Below, piece after piece: positions 1 to 5,238 of a stretch of 5,238 bases of DNA. The stretch spans positions 1 through 5,238 of the forward strand of contig JAEDNJ010000117.1 of assembly GCA_016302525.1 (NCBI GenBank), given 5' to 3'. The translations under genes were made by a program, and so were the position numbers. The notes under the pieces were generated by a model that saw nothing but the letters and a program-made list of their open reading frames with translations, was not told the DNA's origin and ran no database searches. Source of the DNA: Phascolarctobacterium sp. (GTDB lineage: Bacteria > Bacillota > Negativicutes > Acidaminococcales > Acidaminococcaceae). Numbering within the stretch: the stretch's first letter is position 1; each line of letters opens with the position of its first letter.

Positions 1-146
1 CTGATATTATTGGTATACTCGACTTAAACGAGAACGTTGAGGTACTAGGCTATGAAACGGGCTTGGATGGTAGAGGCTGGTATTATGTTAAAAAAGCTAA
101 TGGCTTAGAGGGTTTTGCCGCAGCTCAATATATTGATTTAAGATAA
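1..146 (+). CDS. C-terminal end of an SH3b-domain protein (5' partial)
   Basis: An open frame enters from the left edge (first full codon at position 3) and stops at TAA 144-146, giving the last 47 residues of a protein. The fragment reads as the second half of a bacterial SH3 (SH3b/SH3_3) domain: G-x-L-D-L-N-E-N-V-E-V-L-G, then G-R-G-W-Y-Y-V, then G-x-E-G-F-A-A-A-Q-Y-I at the end. The same pattern closes the proteins at 208-1428 and 1457-2224, so this is a third copy of the arrangement, and it lies 61 bp upstream of the next gene on the same strand. SH3b domains usually bind peptidoglycan or peptide in exported proteins. Export of this protein cannot be seen because the N-terminus is outside the window. 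The domain call is firm, but the role of the full protein is unknown. Confidence 0.85.
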   Translation, partial: DIIGILDLNENVEVLGYETGLDGRGWYYVKKANGLEGFAAAQYIDLR

Positions 147-207
147 GCTGGTGTGATTGAAGGTTCGTTTCGCAAGCTTTAGCTCTAGAAGCATTGGGAG
201 GTAAATT

Positions 208-1428
208 ATGAGAAAGAAAATTTTAGGCTTGGCTGTTGCGCTAAGCTTATTCAGCTCCATAGCTTTAGCTGCTCCGCAAGCTGGGGTATATCAGCAAATG
301 TCTGCTGATGGTAGATTAAAAAGCGTTGTCACTATCCTGCATAATCCAGGCACGGGGGCTTATATGGCTCAGCATAGCCTAGGTGATAACATCTATGTTT
401 GTTTTGAGGCCTTGGATAACAATGGTTACGAAATAGAGAATTATGCCTCCAAGCTGCAAAAGACCAGCGGCGGCTATGCTGCCATTGAAAAATGCTTTGT
501 AATTAATGCTGAAAACCTGGCAAGGTGTAATCAAAACGAGCTGTTTCAGGTTAATGCTGTGAAAAAGCAGGGACCTGTGCTTAGCTTTGCAGGTGAGGAT
601 AGATTAACAGTAAGTGGAGCTGGTGCCAAGTACGATGGCGAGTATTATTTTAGTCCAAGAAGTAAGCCTCAGGCTAATAATGCATTATTGCTGTACGCTT
701 ATGAGACCACAAAGAATGTTAATCTTTTTGAAGAGGGTACTGGGGCAGATGCTTATCGCATACAACAATATGACTTTGCCCCCTGGGTTAATCGCGTAGA
801 GCTACACTATAAGGATGGCAGCCAGGGAACTTACTCCGAGAATGTTCTGCTGGACAACGAGTTTAATATAGTTATGAGCTGTGTTACGGAGGGTAATGCC
901 AGCTACAAGCCTTTTTATGTTAGTGATAAATATGTGCAATGGGCAGAAAACGGCCTAGCTTCCTTTAAAACCTGTGTTGGTGGTGACGAAAGCTCCTTGT
1001 ATGTGCATAGCTATTTAGCAAAGTCCTTTTCTGAGCTGACAAAGTCCAATAATATGAGCTTAGTTCTTAAGGATTTCTATGGTGGCGAGGGAGAAAATGC
1101 CGTCTTTACCCGTCTGTATGATTTAGTAAGGGACGTTGAAGGAGTGCAGGTTCTCGCAGCTAGTGTTAGTCATTCGGACAACGAGACAATGCGGGTAAAG
1201 CAATATCTGGGCCAGAGGAATATTCTTGGTGATGAAGTGCGTATCCGTAAGGAGCCCAATACTGCTTGCGTCAGCTTAGGCTATGTAAATAAGGGCAATG
1301 TGGTTGAGGTACTGGGTTTAGTAGACCAAACAGGTGAGGTCTTTGATAATAGCTGGGCAGCTATTCGCTTAGCTAATGGTAATCTTGGCTATGTTTCGAG
1401 AATGTTTGTTGAAGGGTTAAACAATTAA
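208..1428 (+). CDS. Exported protein of unknown function with C-terminal SH3b domain (406 aa)
   Basis: The start at ATG 208 is set by a strong GGGAGG ribosome site at 196-201, six bases upstream, and by the Sec signal peptide that follows: charged M-R-K-K, a hydrophobic core at about residues 5-18, and an A-L-A cleavage site near residue 21. Residues about 22-330 match no family I recognise. They are rich in Tyr, Asn and Gly, look mainly beta, and carry five cysteines (65, 96, 107, 225, 256) that could form disulfides outside the cytoplasm. Residues about 343-402 form an SH3b domain: V-R-I-R-K-E-P-N, L-G-Y-V, V-V-E-V-L-G, S-W-A-A-I and G-N-L-G-Y-V-S. It sits between two other SH3b genes on the same strand, with 28 bp to the next, so co-transcription is likely. 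A wall- or peptide-binding role for the SH3b domain is family knowledge. The job of the large N-terminal part is unknown. Confidence 0.9.
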   Translation: MRKKILGLAVALSLFSSIALAAPQAGVYQQMSADGRLKSVVTILHNPGTGAYMAQHSLGDNIYVCFEALDNNGYEIENYASKLQKTSGGYAAIEKCFVINAENLARCNQNELFQVNAVKKQGPVLSFAGEDRLTVSGAGAKYDGEYYFSPRSKPQANNALLLYAYETTKNVNLFEEGTGADAYRIQQYDFAPWVNRVELHYKDGSQGTYSENVLLDNEFNIVMSCVTEGNASYKPFYVSDKYVQWAENGLASFKTCVGGDESSLYVHSYLAKSFSELTKSNNMSLVLKDFYGGEGENAVFTRLYDLVRDVEGVQVLAASVSHSDNETMRVKQYLGQRNILGDEVRIRKEPNTACVSLGYVNKGNVVEVLGLVDQTGEVFDNSWAAIRLANGNLGYVSRMFVEGLNN

Positions 1429-1456
1429 TATTTGTTGAAAAAATGGAGGCTTAAAA

Positions 1457-2224
1457 ATGTTTACTTGGAAAAAACTGATCCTGGGAGCCGCTGCAGGTGC
1501 TTTTTGTTTAGGCTTGAGCTATGCTGCGCCTGCATACGCAGCTGCTGATAATAATGCTGTAGTTTATGTTAGCGATAAAATCGAATATGTGAAAATATCT
1601 CCTGAGGAAGCCGCTTTTAGAGATAAAAGAAATGGCAACTCTATGTATGTTGTAGAGGATAGGAAGCAGGGTCTTTATAAAATTACCTGTATGGAGGATA
1701 CCTACATAGATATCTTCAAGCTGGAAGAGACCTGGCAGGGCTTTAAGGGTAGTCGTAATACTATTGCCAATGTAGGCTACGTTAATAATTGTATGCATGA
1801 TTTAGAAAGTGGCTATATGGATGAGGTCGCTTATCATAGCTATCATCAGGTTAAGAATAGTGTTGATAGGGTAGGAGCTCTGCCAAATCATTTCGAAACG
1901 CATTATATTTATAATGATATTGATGAGAAAATGTTCTTGGCAGCAATCTGTAAGGTAGATAATGCGCCTAGCACAGAGTTTAGTATTTTTGGCGGCTATA
2001 AGTTTATTAATGCTACGGAGGTACGCATGCGCCAGGCTCCTAGCCTGAATGGCGACATTATGGGCTATTTTAACCAGAACGAGCGTGTCTATGTTTATGG
2101 CTATGCCAATGTAGATTATAGTGCGCCGCTTCCCAATGGCTGGGCCTATGTTAAACGTGAGAATGGACAGACAGGCTATGTAGCTGCTCAGTTTGTGCAG
2201 CGGGCTCCTATTCGAGGAATATAA
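1457..2224 (+). CDS. Exported protein of unknown function with C-terminal SH3b domain (255 aa)
   Basis: ATG 1457 follows a TGGAGG ribosome site (1444-1449) by seven bases and begins a clear signal peptide: M-F-T-W-K-K, an Ala/Gly/Leu-rich core, and an A-Y-A cleavage site near residue 28. Residues about 31-180 are not a recognised domain. They are Tyr/Asp-rich, with cysteines at 78, 112 and 165. Residues about 187-247 are an SH3b domain: V-R-M-R-Q-A-P-S, G-D-I-M-G-Y, V-Y-V-Y-G, G-W-A-Y-V and G-Q-T-G-Y-V-A-A-Q-F-V. The ending is close to that of the fragment at 1-146 (G-F-A-A-A-Q-Y-I), so the two domains are probably related by duplication. The gene lies 28 bp after its upstream neighbour, which points to one transcript. 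It should be a periplasmic or surface protein with an SH3b targeting or ligand-binding module. Its substrate or partner is not visible. Confidence 0.9.
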   Translation: MFTWKKLILGAAAGAFCLGLSYAAPAYAAADNNAVVYVSDKIEYVKISPEEAAFRDKRNGNSMYVVEDRKQGLYKITCMEDTYIDIFKLEETWQGFKGSRNTIANVGYVNNCMHDLESGYMDEVAYHSYHQVKNSVDRVGALPNHFETHYIYNDIDEKMFLAAICKVDNAPSTEFSIFGGYKFINATEVRMRQAPSLNGDIMGYFNQNERVYVYGYANVDYSAPLPNGWAYVKRENGQTGYVAAQFVQRAPIRGI

Positions 2225-2228
2225 ATTA

Positions 2229-2256
2229 TTGAGGATAGCTTTAGTACATTTATAAA
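2229..2256 (+). promoter_or_regulatory. Possible secondary sigma70-type promoter before the 249-aa gene
   Basis: TTGAGG (2229-2234) and TATAAA (2251-2256) are spaced by 16 bp within the 60 bp gap after the 255-residue gene. Four of six and five of six bases match the consensus. The DNA is AT-rich, so a chance match is possible and read-through from upstream would serve equally well. Confidence 0.3.
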
Positions 2257-2284
2257 TTGTTGTTTTACAATGTAGAGGTATACT

Positions 2285-3034
2285 ATGAAACTTGCTTTAT
2301 TTAAACATTCAAAGAAAGCATTAGTTGGGGTAGCCTTAGCTATTGGCTGTTTAGGAATGGCTTCTGTAACTTTTGCTGAGGCTAAGGCTATTGAGTTTAG
2401 CCATATTTTAAAAGCCTGTTATACGCATACTATGTGCAATGAGTTTCTTATTAGAAGTGCTAATATGTACAAGGCTCCTATTAATAGCTGGGGCGAGATA
2501 ATCTCTAGGGAAGAAAGCGGCATGGACGGCAGTGTTACGAAAACCTGGTTAATTGGCGAGGTTAAGGATGGTCCGCATAATGATGTTATATTTCACATTC
2601 AAAGTCAGGTTGTTCAAAAGCTAGACAATAGCGGTAAAACTGTTTCCTGGAAGTATGATGATGTTAATTATGCTTTACTCATTTATCCTCAGAGTGAATT
2701 CTCTTTCAAGGTGGTTAAACCAAAAGGGGCTAAACTGCCTAGTATTGATATAGAGGGGGATTACATTAGCTCTGTGGAATATCCTATGATGAGCAATGAG
2801 GCGGCTATGTATGTTCTGCATAGATTTATGAATGGCAATCCTGTCTACCGTAATAAGCTACAAGGTGCTGCTCTGCAGCATATTGGTAATGATTTAGATG
2901 AAAAGCATACCTTTAAGCTAGTTGAGCACCATCAGTATCATGTGGTAACTAGGGGAACCTATGAGGTGAATGCAGATGGTTCAATTTTTGAGTATGACAT
3001 TGTCATGGATAAGTGGAAGAAAATAACACAGTGA
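2285..3034 (+). CDS. Exported protein of unknown function, no SH3b domain (249 aa)
   Basis: ATG 2285 lies six bases after an AGAGG ribosome site (2274-2278) and opens a signal peptide: M-K-L-A-L-F-K-H-S-K-K, a hydrophobic core at about residues 12-28, and a cut near T-F-A (31) or A-E-A (33). The mature part has two closely spaced cysteines (45 and 51) that may pair. It then has alternating charged and beta-type segments, ending with Y-E-V-N-A-D-G-S-I-F-E-Y-D and a W-K-K motif near the C-terminus. I recognise no catalytic motif or named family. It is the last gene of the plus-strand run, 60 bp after the previous one, and a terminator hairpin begins five bases after its stop. Unlike its three upstream neighbours it lacks the C-terminal SH3b domain. 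A Cys at residue 22 in the signal core makes a lipoprotein conceivable, but the surrounding A-I-G-C is a poor lipobox. Confidence 0.87.
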   Translation: MKLALFKHSKKALVGVALAIGCLGMASVTFAEAKAIEFSHILKACYTHTMCNEFLIRSANMYKAPINSWGEIISREESGMDGSVTKTWLIGEVKDGPHNDVIFHIQSQVVQKLDNSGKTVSWKYDDVNYALLIYPQSEFSFKVVKPKGAKLPSIDIEGDYISSVEYPMMSNEAAMYVLHRFMNGNPVYRNKLQGAALQHIGNDLDEKHTFKLVEHHQYHVVTRGTYEVNADGSIFEYDIVMDKWKKITQ

Positions 3035-3039
3035 TTAGT

Positions 3040-3092
3040 AAAGCCTACTTTTGCGAGCATAATAAAAACTCCTAAAGTAGGCTTTTAGATTT
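3040..3092 (+). terminator. Rho-independent-type terminator of the plus-strand secreted-protein operon
   Basis: AAAGCCTACTTT (3040-3051) pairs perfectly over 12 bp with AAAGTAGGCTTT (3074-3085), with a 22-base loop. A T-rich stretch (TTTTAGATTT, 3083-3092) follows. It starts five bases after the stop of the 249-residue gene. The T tract is broken and the loop is long, so termination efficiency is uncertain. The right arm is shared with the opposing terminator. Confidence 0.65.
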
Positions 3093-3109
3093 CGCTCTAC
3101 TTTAGGAGT
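3061..3109 (-). terminator. Terminator of the yefM-yoeB operon (minus strand)
   Basis: ACTCCTAAAGTAG (3068-3080) and CTACTTTAGGAGT (3097-3109) are a perfect 13 bp inverted repeat with a 16-base loop. Read on the minus strand the hairpin is followed directly by TTTTTATT, a good U-run. It lies 17 bases after the toxin stop codon. Its distal arm overlaps the right arm of the plus-strand terminator. Confidence 0.75.
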
Positions 3110-3126
3110 AGCATATTAGATAGTTT

Positions 3127-3384
3127 TTAGTCTTCGTAGTGGCCTTTGCAGGAGTAAATAAGGATATTTTCATCCTCGACATTGTAGACCAGGCGGTTTG
3201 CGTGATCTATATGTCTGCTGTAAGCATCCCTGTATTTGAGCTTTTCGGGGTTGCCAATGCCATTTATTGGGCCGTTTCTTTTGATGTCTTTAATCAGGTC
3301 GTTAATTTTCTTTAGAGTTTTCTTATCCTGCTGTTGCCATGAAAGGTATTCATCCCAGGATATATCAGACCATATCAGGTTCAT
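3127..3384 (-). CDS. yoeB: YoeB-family toxin, ribosome-dependent mRNA endonuclease
   Basis: The 85-residue product matches YoeB throughout: M-N-L-I-W-S-D-I-S-W-D-E-Y at the start, K-K-I-N-D-L-I-K-D-I in the helix, G-N-P-E-K-L-K, then N-R-L-V-Y and the terminal G-H-Y. YoeB toxins bind the ribosomal A site and cut mRNA there, stopping translation until neutralised by YefM. The residues equivalent to the E. coli catalytic set (E46, R65, H83, Y84) are present as E47, R64, H82 and Y83, so the toxin looks intact. Two acidic residues (E84, D85) extend past the catalytic Tyr, which is the last residue in E. coli YoeB. The start at 3384 has a GAGG site nine bases upstream, inside the antitoxin gene, and the two reading frames overlap by 20 nt, indicating translational coupling. 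Family assignment is firm; activity is inferred. Confidence 0.95.
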   Translation of the reverse strand: MNLIWSDISWDEYLSWQQQDKKTLKKINDLIKDIKRNGPINGIGNPEKLKYRDAYSRHIDHANRLVYNVEDENILIYSCKGHYED

Positions 3385-3634
3385 TTTCAGCTACCTCGAT
3401 AAGATTTTGTTTACGACCTAAGCCCTTGTGAATTTGTTCCATGCTGCGGTCAAGCTTGGCAAGGTATTCAGCATTGTGGGCGGTTTTTAATAGCTGGTTG
3501 TAGTTTTCGGTGCTGATGATTACTACATTTTTTTCATCTTTTCGAGTAACGATGATAATCTCGTTTTTATCAGTAGCCTTGTCGCAGTAATCCTTGAGAT
3601 TGTTCCTGAGGGTAGAATAATTGACTGCTAGCAT
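3365..3634 (-). CDS. yefM: YefM-family antitoxin (Phd/YefM)
   Basis: The 89-residue product fits the Phd/YefM family in size and sequence. The N-terminal DNA-binding part reads V-N-Y-S-T-L-R-N-N-L-K-D, with R10 and R31 at positions of arginines implicated in operator binding in E. coli YefM. It is followed by I-I-I-V-T-R and V-V-I-I-S-T-E-N-Y-N, typical of the dimer core. The acidic, probably flexible C-terminus (about residues 60-89) is the expected toxin-wrapping segment. The antitoxin neutralises YoeB and, alone or with it, represses the operon. The start at 3634 has an AAAGGAG ribosome site (3650-3644) nine bases upstream, stronger than the toxin's site, which favours antitoxin excess. 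The gene precedes and overlaps yoeB, the usual order. A promoter and a TGTACA-type operator lie immediately upstream. Confidence 0.95.
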   Translation of the reverse strand: MLAVNYSTLRNNLKDYCDKATDKNEIIIVTRKDEKNVVIISTENYNQLLKTAHNAEYLAKLDRSMEQIHKGLGRKQNLIEVAENEPDMV

Positions 3635-3653
3635 ATAAATCAGCTCCTTTCTA

Positions 3654-3679
3654 TGTACAATTTATTGTACAATAAATTG
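3654..3679. promoter_or_regulatory. YefM/YefM-YoeB operator: 22 bp palindrome plus a second TGTACA core
   Basis: A perfect 22 bp palindrome occupies 3658-3679 with TGTACA (3666-3671) at its centre. A second TGTACA sits at 3654-3659, 12 bp away centre to centre, with little flanking symmetry. This reproduces the long and short palindromes with TGTACA cores known for the E. coli yefM-yoeB operator. The long palindrome covers the -10 box, so binding should block RNA polymerase. Confidence 0.85.
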
Positions 3680-3692
3680 CTTTAGAAGTCAA
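3664..3692 (-). promoter_or_regulatory. Sigma70-type promoter of yefM-yoeB
   Basis: On the minus strand TTGACT (3692-3687) and TACAAT (3669-3664) are separated by exactly 17 bp. Each box differs from consensus at one position. The -10 lies within the operator palindrome and 30 bp upstream of the yefM start, leaving a very short 5' leader. Confidence 0.85.
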
Positions 3693-3853
3693 GTTTTCCT
3701 CTTTTGGACTTAGAATTAATTCTTCCTCTCCTGCTAATTCTGGCAGGACTTTGCTTGCTCAGTGGCGAATATTTTCTTAATAATTATAAACGAATTTACT
3801 ATTCCTTGCTTGCAATAAAAACTAGCCTATGTCTTGCTTAAAGAGGTACTGTG
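3693..3853 (+). other. Non-coding leader upstream of the protease gene
   Basis: No coding frame is evident between the yefM promoter and ATG 3854. The stretch holds a 12 bp perfect palindrome (AGAATTAATTCT, 3712-3723), a small hairpin (3729-3748), the octamer TTGCTTGC at 3751-3758 and 3806-3813 with a TTGCTT at 3834-3839, and an AT-rich block with TATAAA at 3785-3790. The protease promoter should be here, but no -35/-10 pair with good spacing stands out. One weak option is TGGCGA with TATAAA at 16 bp. Confidence 0.5.
3729..3748 (+). repeat. Short inverted repeat (hairpin) in the leader
   Basis: TCCTGC (3729-3734) and GCAGGA (3743-3748) form a perfect 6 bp stem with an eight-base loop. No T tract follows directly, so it is not a standard terminator. 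It could be part of a leader structure or a protein-binding site. Confidence 0.45.
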
Positions 3854-5238
3854 ATGAAAAGCTATAATAATTATAAAAAATTAACCTTTGCTGTGCTGCT
3901 CAGCTGTGGTACAATGCTAGCACCGTTCCATGCAGAGGCAGCTCATACTAGCCGCTACGAGATGAGCTCGGATGGCTCAACTATGTCCGTTTATTATGGT
4001 AGTGATGCTAAGCCATTTGTCAATTTTAAGGTTTACAGCGCAGCTACAACGGGAAATACTACTAGCTACCGTGACTTTTTCACAGCGGGCAATGGTATTA
4101 ATATACTCAACGAGCAGCAGGCTATAGCCAACGGCATTGCCTATGTACGGGATTTGCTGGGTGAGCCTGTAGAAACTCCCACTATTAGGCTGTTTTTAGA
4201 AGCTGAGGTTTATAATAACGCTGCTGCTGGTTCTGATATGATGGCTAATAGTAATACTGCCCTAGGCAATTATTTCTTGTTAAATAGTGTACCTGATGAA
4301 TATAAGTTTAAAGAAATTGTTGATGAAGAGGGCAATAAGTATTATAACGCTGATACCTGTATCTGGATTTGGCCTAGGGACACTGGCTGGGATGCTAGTG
4401 ACGTAGGCGTTTTGTCGCGCAATGTGGATACGCAGAGCATGAGCAGCGTAATTGTACATGAGCTTTTCCATGCTTTGGGTATGAGTTTAATAAGCTATGC
4501 TGCGAAGGATGAGGCTGGCAATATTAGCTATATAGTGGGTGATGAAGAATATCCTACAAAATCTAGCAAATTTATTGAGAACTCCTATGATATTTATGGC
4601 AAGCGTGGTCAGGCAGGGGATAAAATTATCTATATTAACACTGCTGACAAGGATAAGTATCATGCAGAAGCTGGCAAGTTTTATATGTACCTCAGTGATG
4701 GTTATGATAGCGAGGGCAATGCCAAGCATACCTATGACAGTGGCTGCTATTTTATTGGCGACCATGTTAAAGATGTGCTCACCATTAATGGCTCTTTGGC
4801 TAATTTGGCTTTTCCTGTGGATTCCAACATCACCGTTCCTGGCTTACCCTTAAATGGTGATGAGGGTCTCCCAGAGCTGAGCCATATTGAATTACAAAAC
4901 AGTTTCCTCAGTCATCAATACTTCCGCAACTGGTCTGTGCCCATGGAGGCAGAGCTGGCCATGCTGGAGGATTTGGGTTATAACATAGATAGGCGCAATT
5001 TCTTTGGCTATTCTATCTACAATGATGGCCTGACGATTACGAATGATAATGGCTATTTTGCTAGGGTTAAGGACGGCTCTGGTAACTGGACTTACGACAC
5101 TAACCAAGCTAATAAGCTGGATTGGGGCGTGGGTCTGCATGTTTATGGGCAAAAGAATACTATTACCCAAACGGGAAAGCTTTATGCGGATGGCGATTAT
5201 GCTATTGGTATTCGCTTAGACGGCACGCAGGACAATGT
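3854..5238 (+). CDS. Exported leishmanolysin-like zinc metalloprotease with beta-helix passenger, probable autotransporter (3' partial)
   Basis: The frame is open from ATG 3854 to the window end (461 codons, incomplete). AAAGAGG at 3840-3846 lies seven bases before ATG; the in-frame GTG at 3851 is only four bases away and less likely. Residues 1-29 are a signal peptide with an A-E-A cut. V-I-V-H-E-L-F-H-A-L-G-M-S contains the zinc motif H202-E203-x-x-H206 and G209, resembling leishmanolysin (gp63, H-E-M-A-H-A-L-G-F-S). The usual metzincin third His is absent at the eleventh motif position (Leu). A distal S-H-I-E-L-Q-N at His344 resembles the gp63 segment with the third ligand, and A-M-L-E-D-L-G-Y-N-I-D (369-379) matches its F-Q-D-L-G-F ending. 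From about residue 383, Gly/Asn-rich repeats with G-V-G-L-H-V-Y-G and A-I-G-I-R-L-D-G look like a beta-helix passenger. A C-terminal translocator barrel would lie beyond the window and is inferred only. Confidence 0.88.
   Translation, partial: MKSYNNYKKLTFAVLLSCGTMLAPFHAEAAHTSRYEMSSDGSTMSVYYGSDAKPFVNFKVYSAATTGNTTSYRDFFTAGNGINILNEQQAIANGIAYVRDLLGEPVETPTIRLFLEAEVYNNAAAGSDMMANSNTALGNYFLLNSVPDEYKFKEIVDEEGNKYYNADTCIWIWPRDTGWDASDVGVLSRNVDTQSMSSVIVHELFHALGMSLISYAAKDEAGNISYIVGDEEYPTKSSKFIENSYDIYGKRGQAGDKIIYINTADKDKYHAEAGKFYMYLSDGYDSEGNAKHTYDSGCYFIGDHVKDVLTINGSLANLAFPVDSNITVPGLPLNGDEGLPELSHIELQNSFLSHQYFRNWSVPMEAELAMLEDLGYNIDRRNFFGYSIYNDGLTITNDNGYFARVKDGSGNWTYDTNQANKLDWGVGLHVYGQKNTITQTGKLYADGDYAIGIRLDGTQDN

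Noticed and set aside
614..799. Plus-strand open frame inside the 406-aa gene
   Set aside because: It lies in another frame of a well-supported gene, has no ribosome site and gives no recognisable protein.
1508..1798. Minus-strand open frame opposite the 255-aa gene
   Set aside because: It is antisense to a gene with a clear signal peptide and SH3b domain, and has no start signals of its own.
2256..2271. Small hairpin ATTGT/ACAAT before the ribosome site of the 249-aa gene
   Set aside because: It has only five mostly A-T pairs, too weak to claim as a regulatory structure.
2285..2350. Lipoprotein lipobox around Cys22 of the 249-aa protein, and Cys18 of the protease signal peptide
   Set aside because: The contexts A-I-G-C and L-L-S-C fit a lipobox poorly, and good signal peptidase I sites (T-F-A/A-E-A and A-E-A) follow at the normal distance.
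3236..3421. Plus-strand open frame opposite yoeB
   Set aside because: It is a shadow of the YoeB/YefM coding strand; its hydrophobic translation comes from the complementary codons.
4280..5170. Several open frames on both strands within the protease gene (minus 4280-4471, 4487-4765, 4892-5170; plus 4539-4853)
   Set aside because: The continuous frame from 3854 with signal peptide, HExxH and D-L-G-Y motifs explains this DNA. The others have no ribosome sites or domain features, and their membrane-like translations are typical shadow artefacts.
1..5238. CRISPR array, tRNA or rRNA gene, insertion sequence, integrase or attachment site
   Set aside because: No regularly spaced repeats, no tRNA-like cloverleaf or rRNA segment, no transposase or recombinase gene, and no terminal inverted repeats were seen by eye on either strand.

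Overview
The window looks like chromosomal DNA from a low-GC anaerobic Firmicute with an outer membrane, most likely a member of the Negativicutes (Phascolarctobacterium/Acidaminococcaceae-like). This is inferred from three things. There are several Sec-exported proteins with small SH3b domains. The large 3' gene encodes a signal peptide, a zinc protease and then Gly/Asn-rich beta-helix-like sequence, as in Negativicutes autotransporters. The TA module has Gram-positive-style strong AAAGGAG/GGGAGG ribosome sites. No marker gene fixes the taxon.

Layout. Positions 1-3034 hold a plus-strand run of four closely spaced genes for secreted proteins. They are the C-terminal end of an SH3b protein (to 146), a 406-residue protein with a C-terminal SH3b domain (208-1428), a 255-residue protein with a C-terminal SH3b domain (1457-2224), and a 249-residue exported protein without one (2285-3034). 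The 61, 28 and 60 bp gaps suggest an operon, perhaps with a secondary promoter before the last gene. Positions 3040-3109 hold two interlocked hairpins that share their middle arm and appear to terminate the two converging transcripts. Positions 3127-3634 (minus strand) hold a YefM-YoeB toxin-antitoxin pair with a 20 nt overlap, a near-consensus promoter and a YefM-type operator with two TGTACA cores. Positions 3693-3853 are a non-coding leader with short palindromes and a TTGCTTGC repeat. From 3854 to the window end runs the 5' part of a long plus-strand gene for an exported leishmanolysin-like zinc protease, followed by the start of a beta-helix passenger. It is cut by the window end.

How they may work together. 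The exported proteins and the protease all act outside the cytoplasm, so this looks like an accessory locus for the cell surface, with a self-regulated TA module set between two surface-protein units. The functions of the three SH3b-cluster proteins beyond export and probable wall/peptide binding are not recognisable from sequence. The most distinctive points are the protease active site, which has a distal third His and lacks a Met at the expected Met-turn, and the shared-arm convergent terminators.
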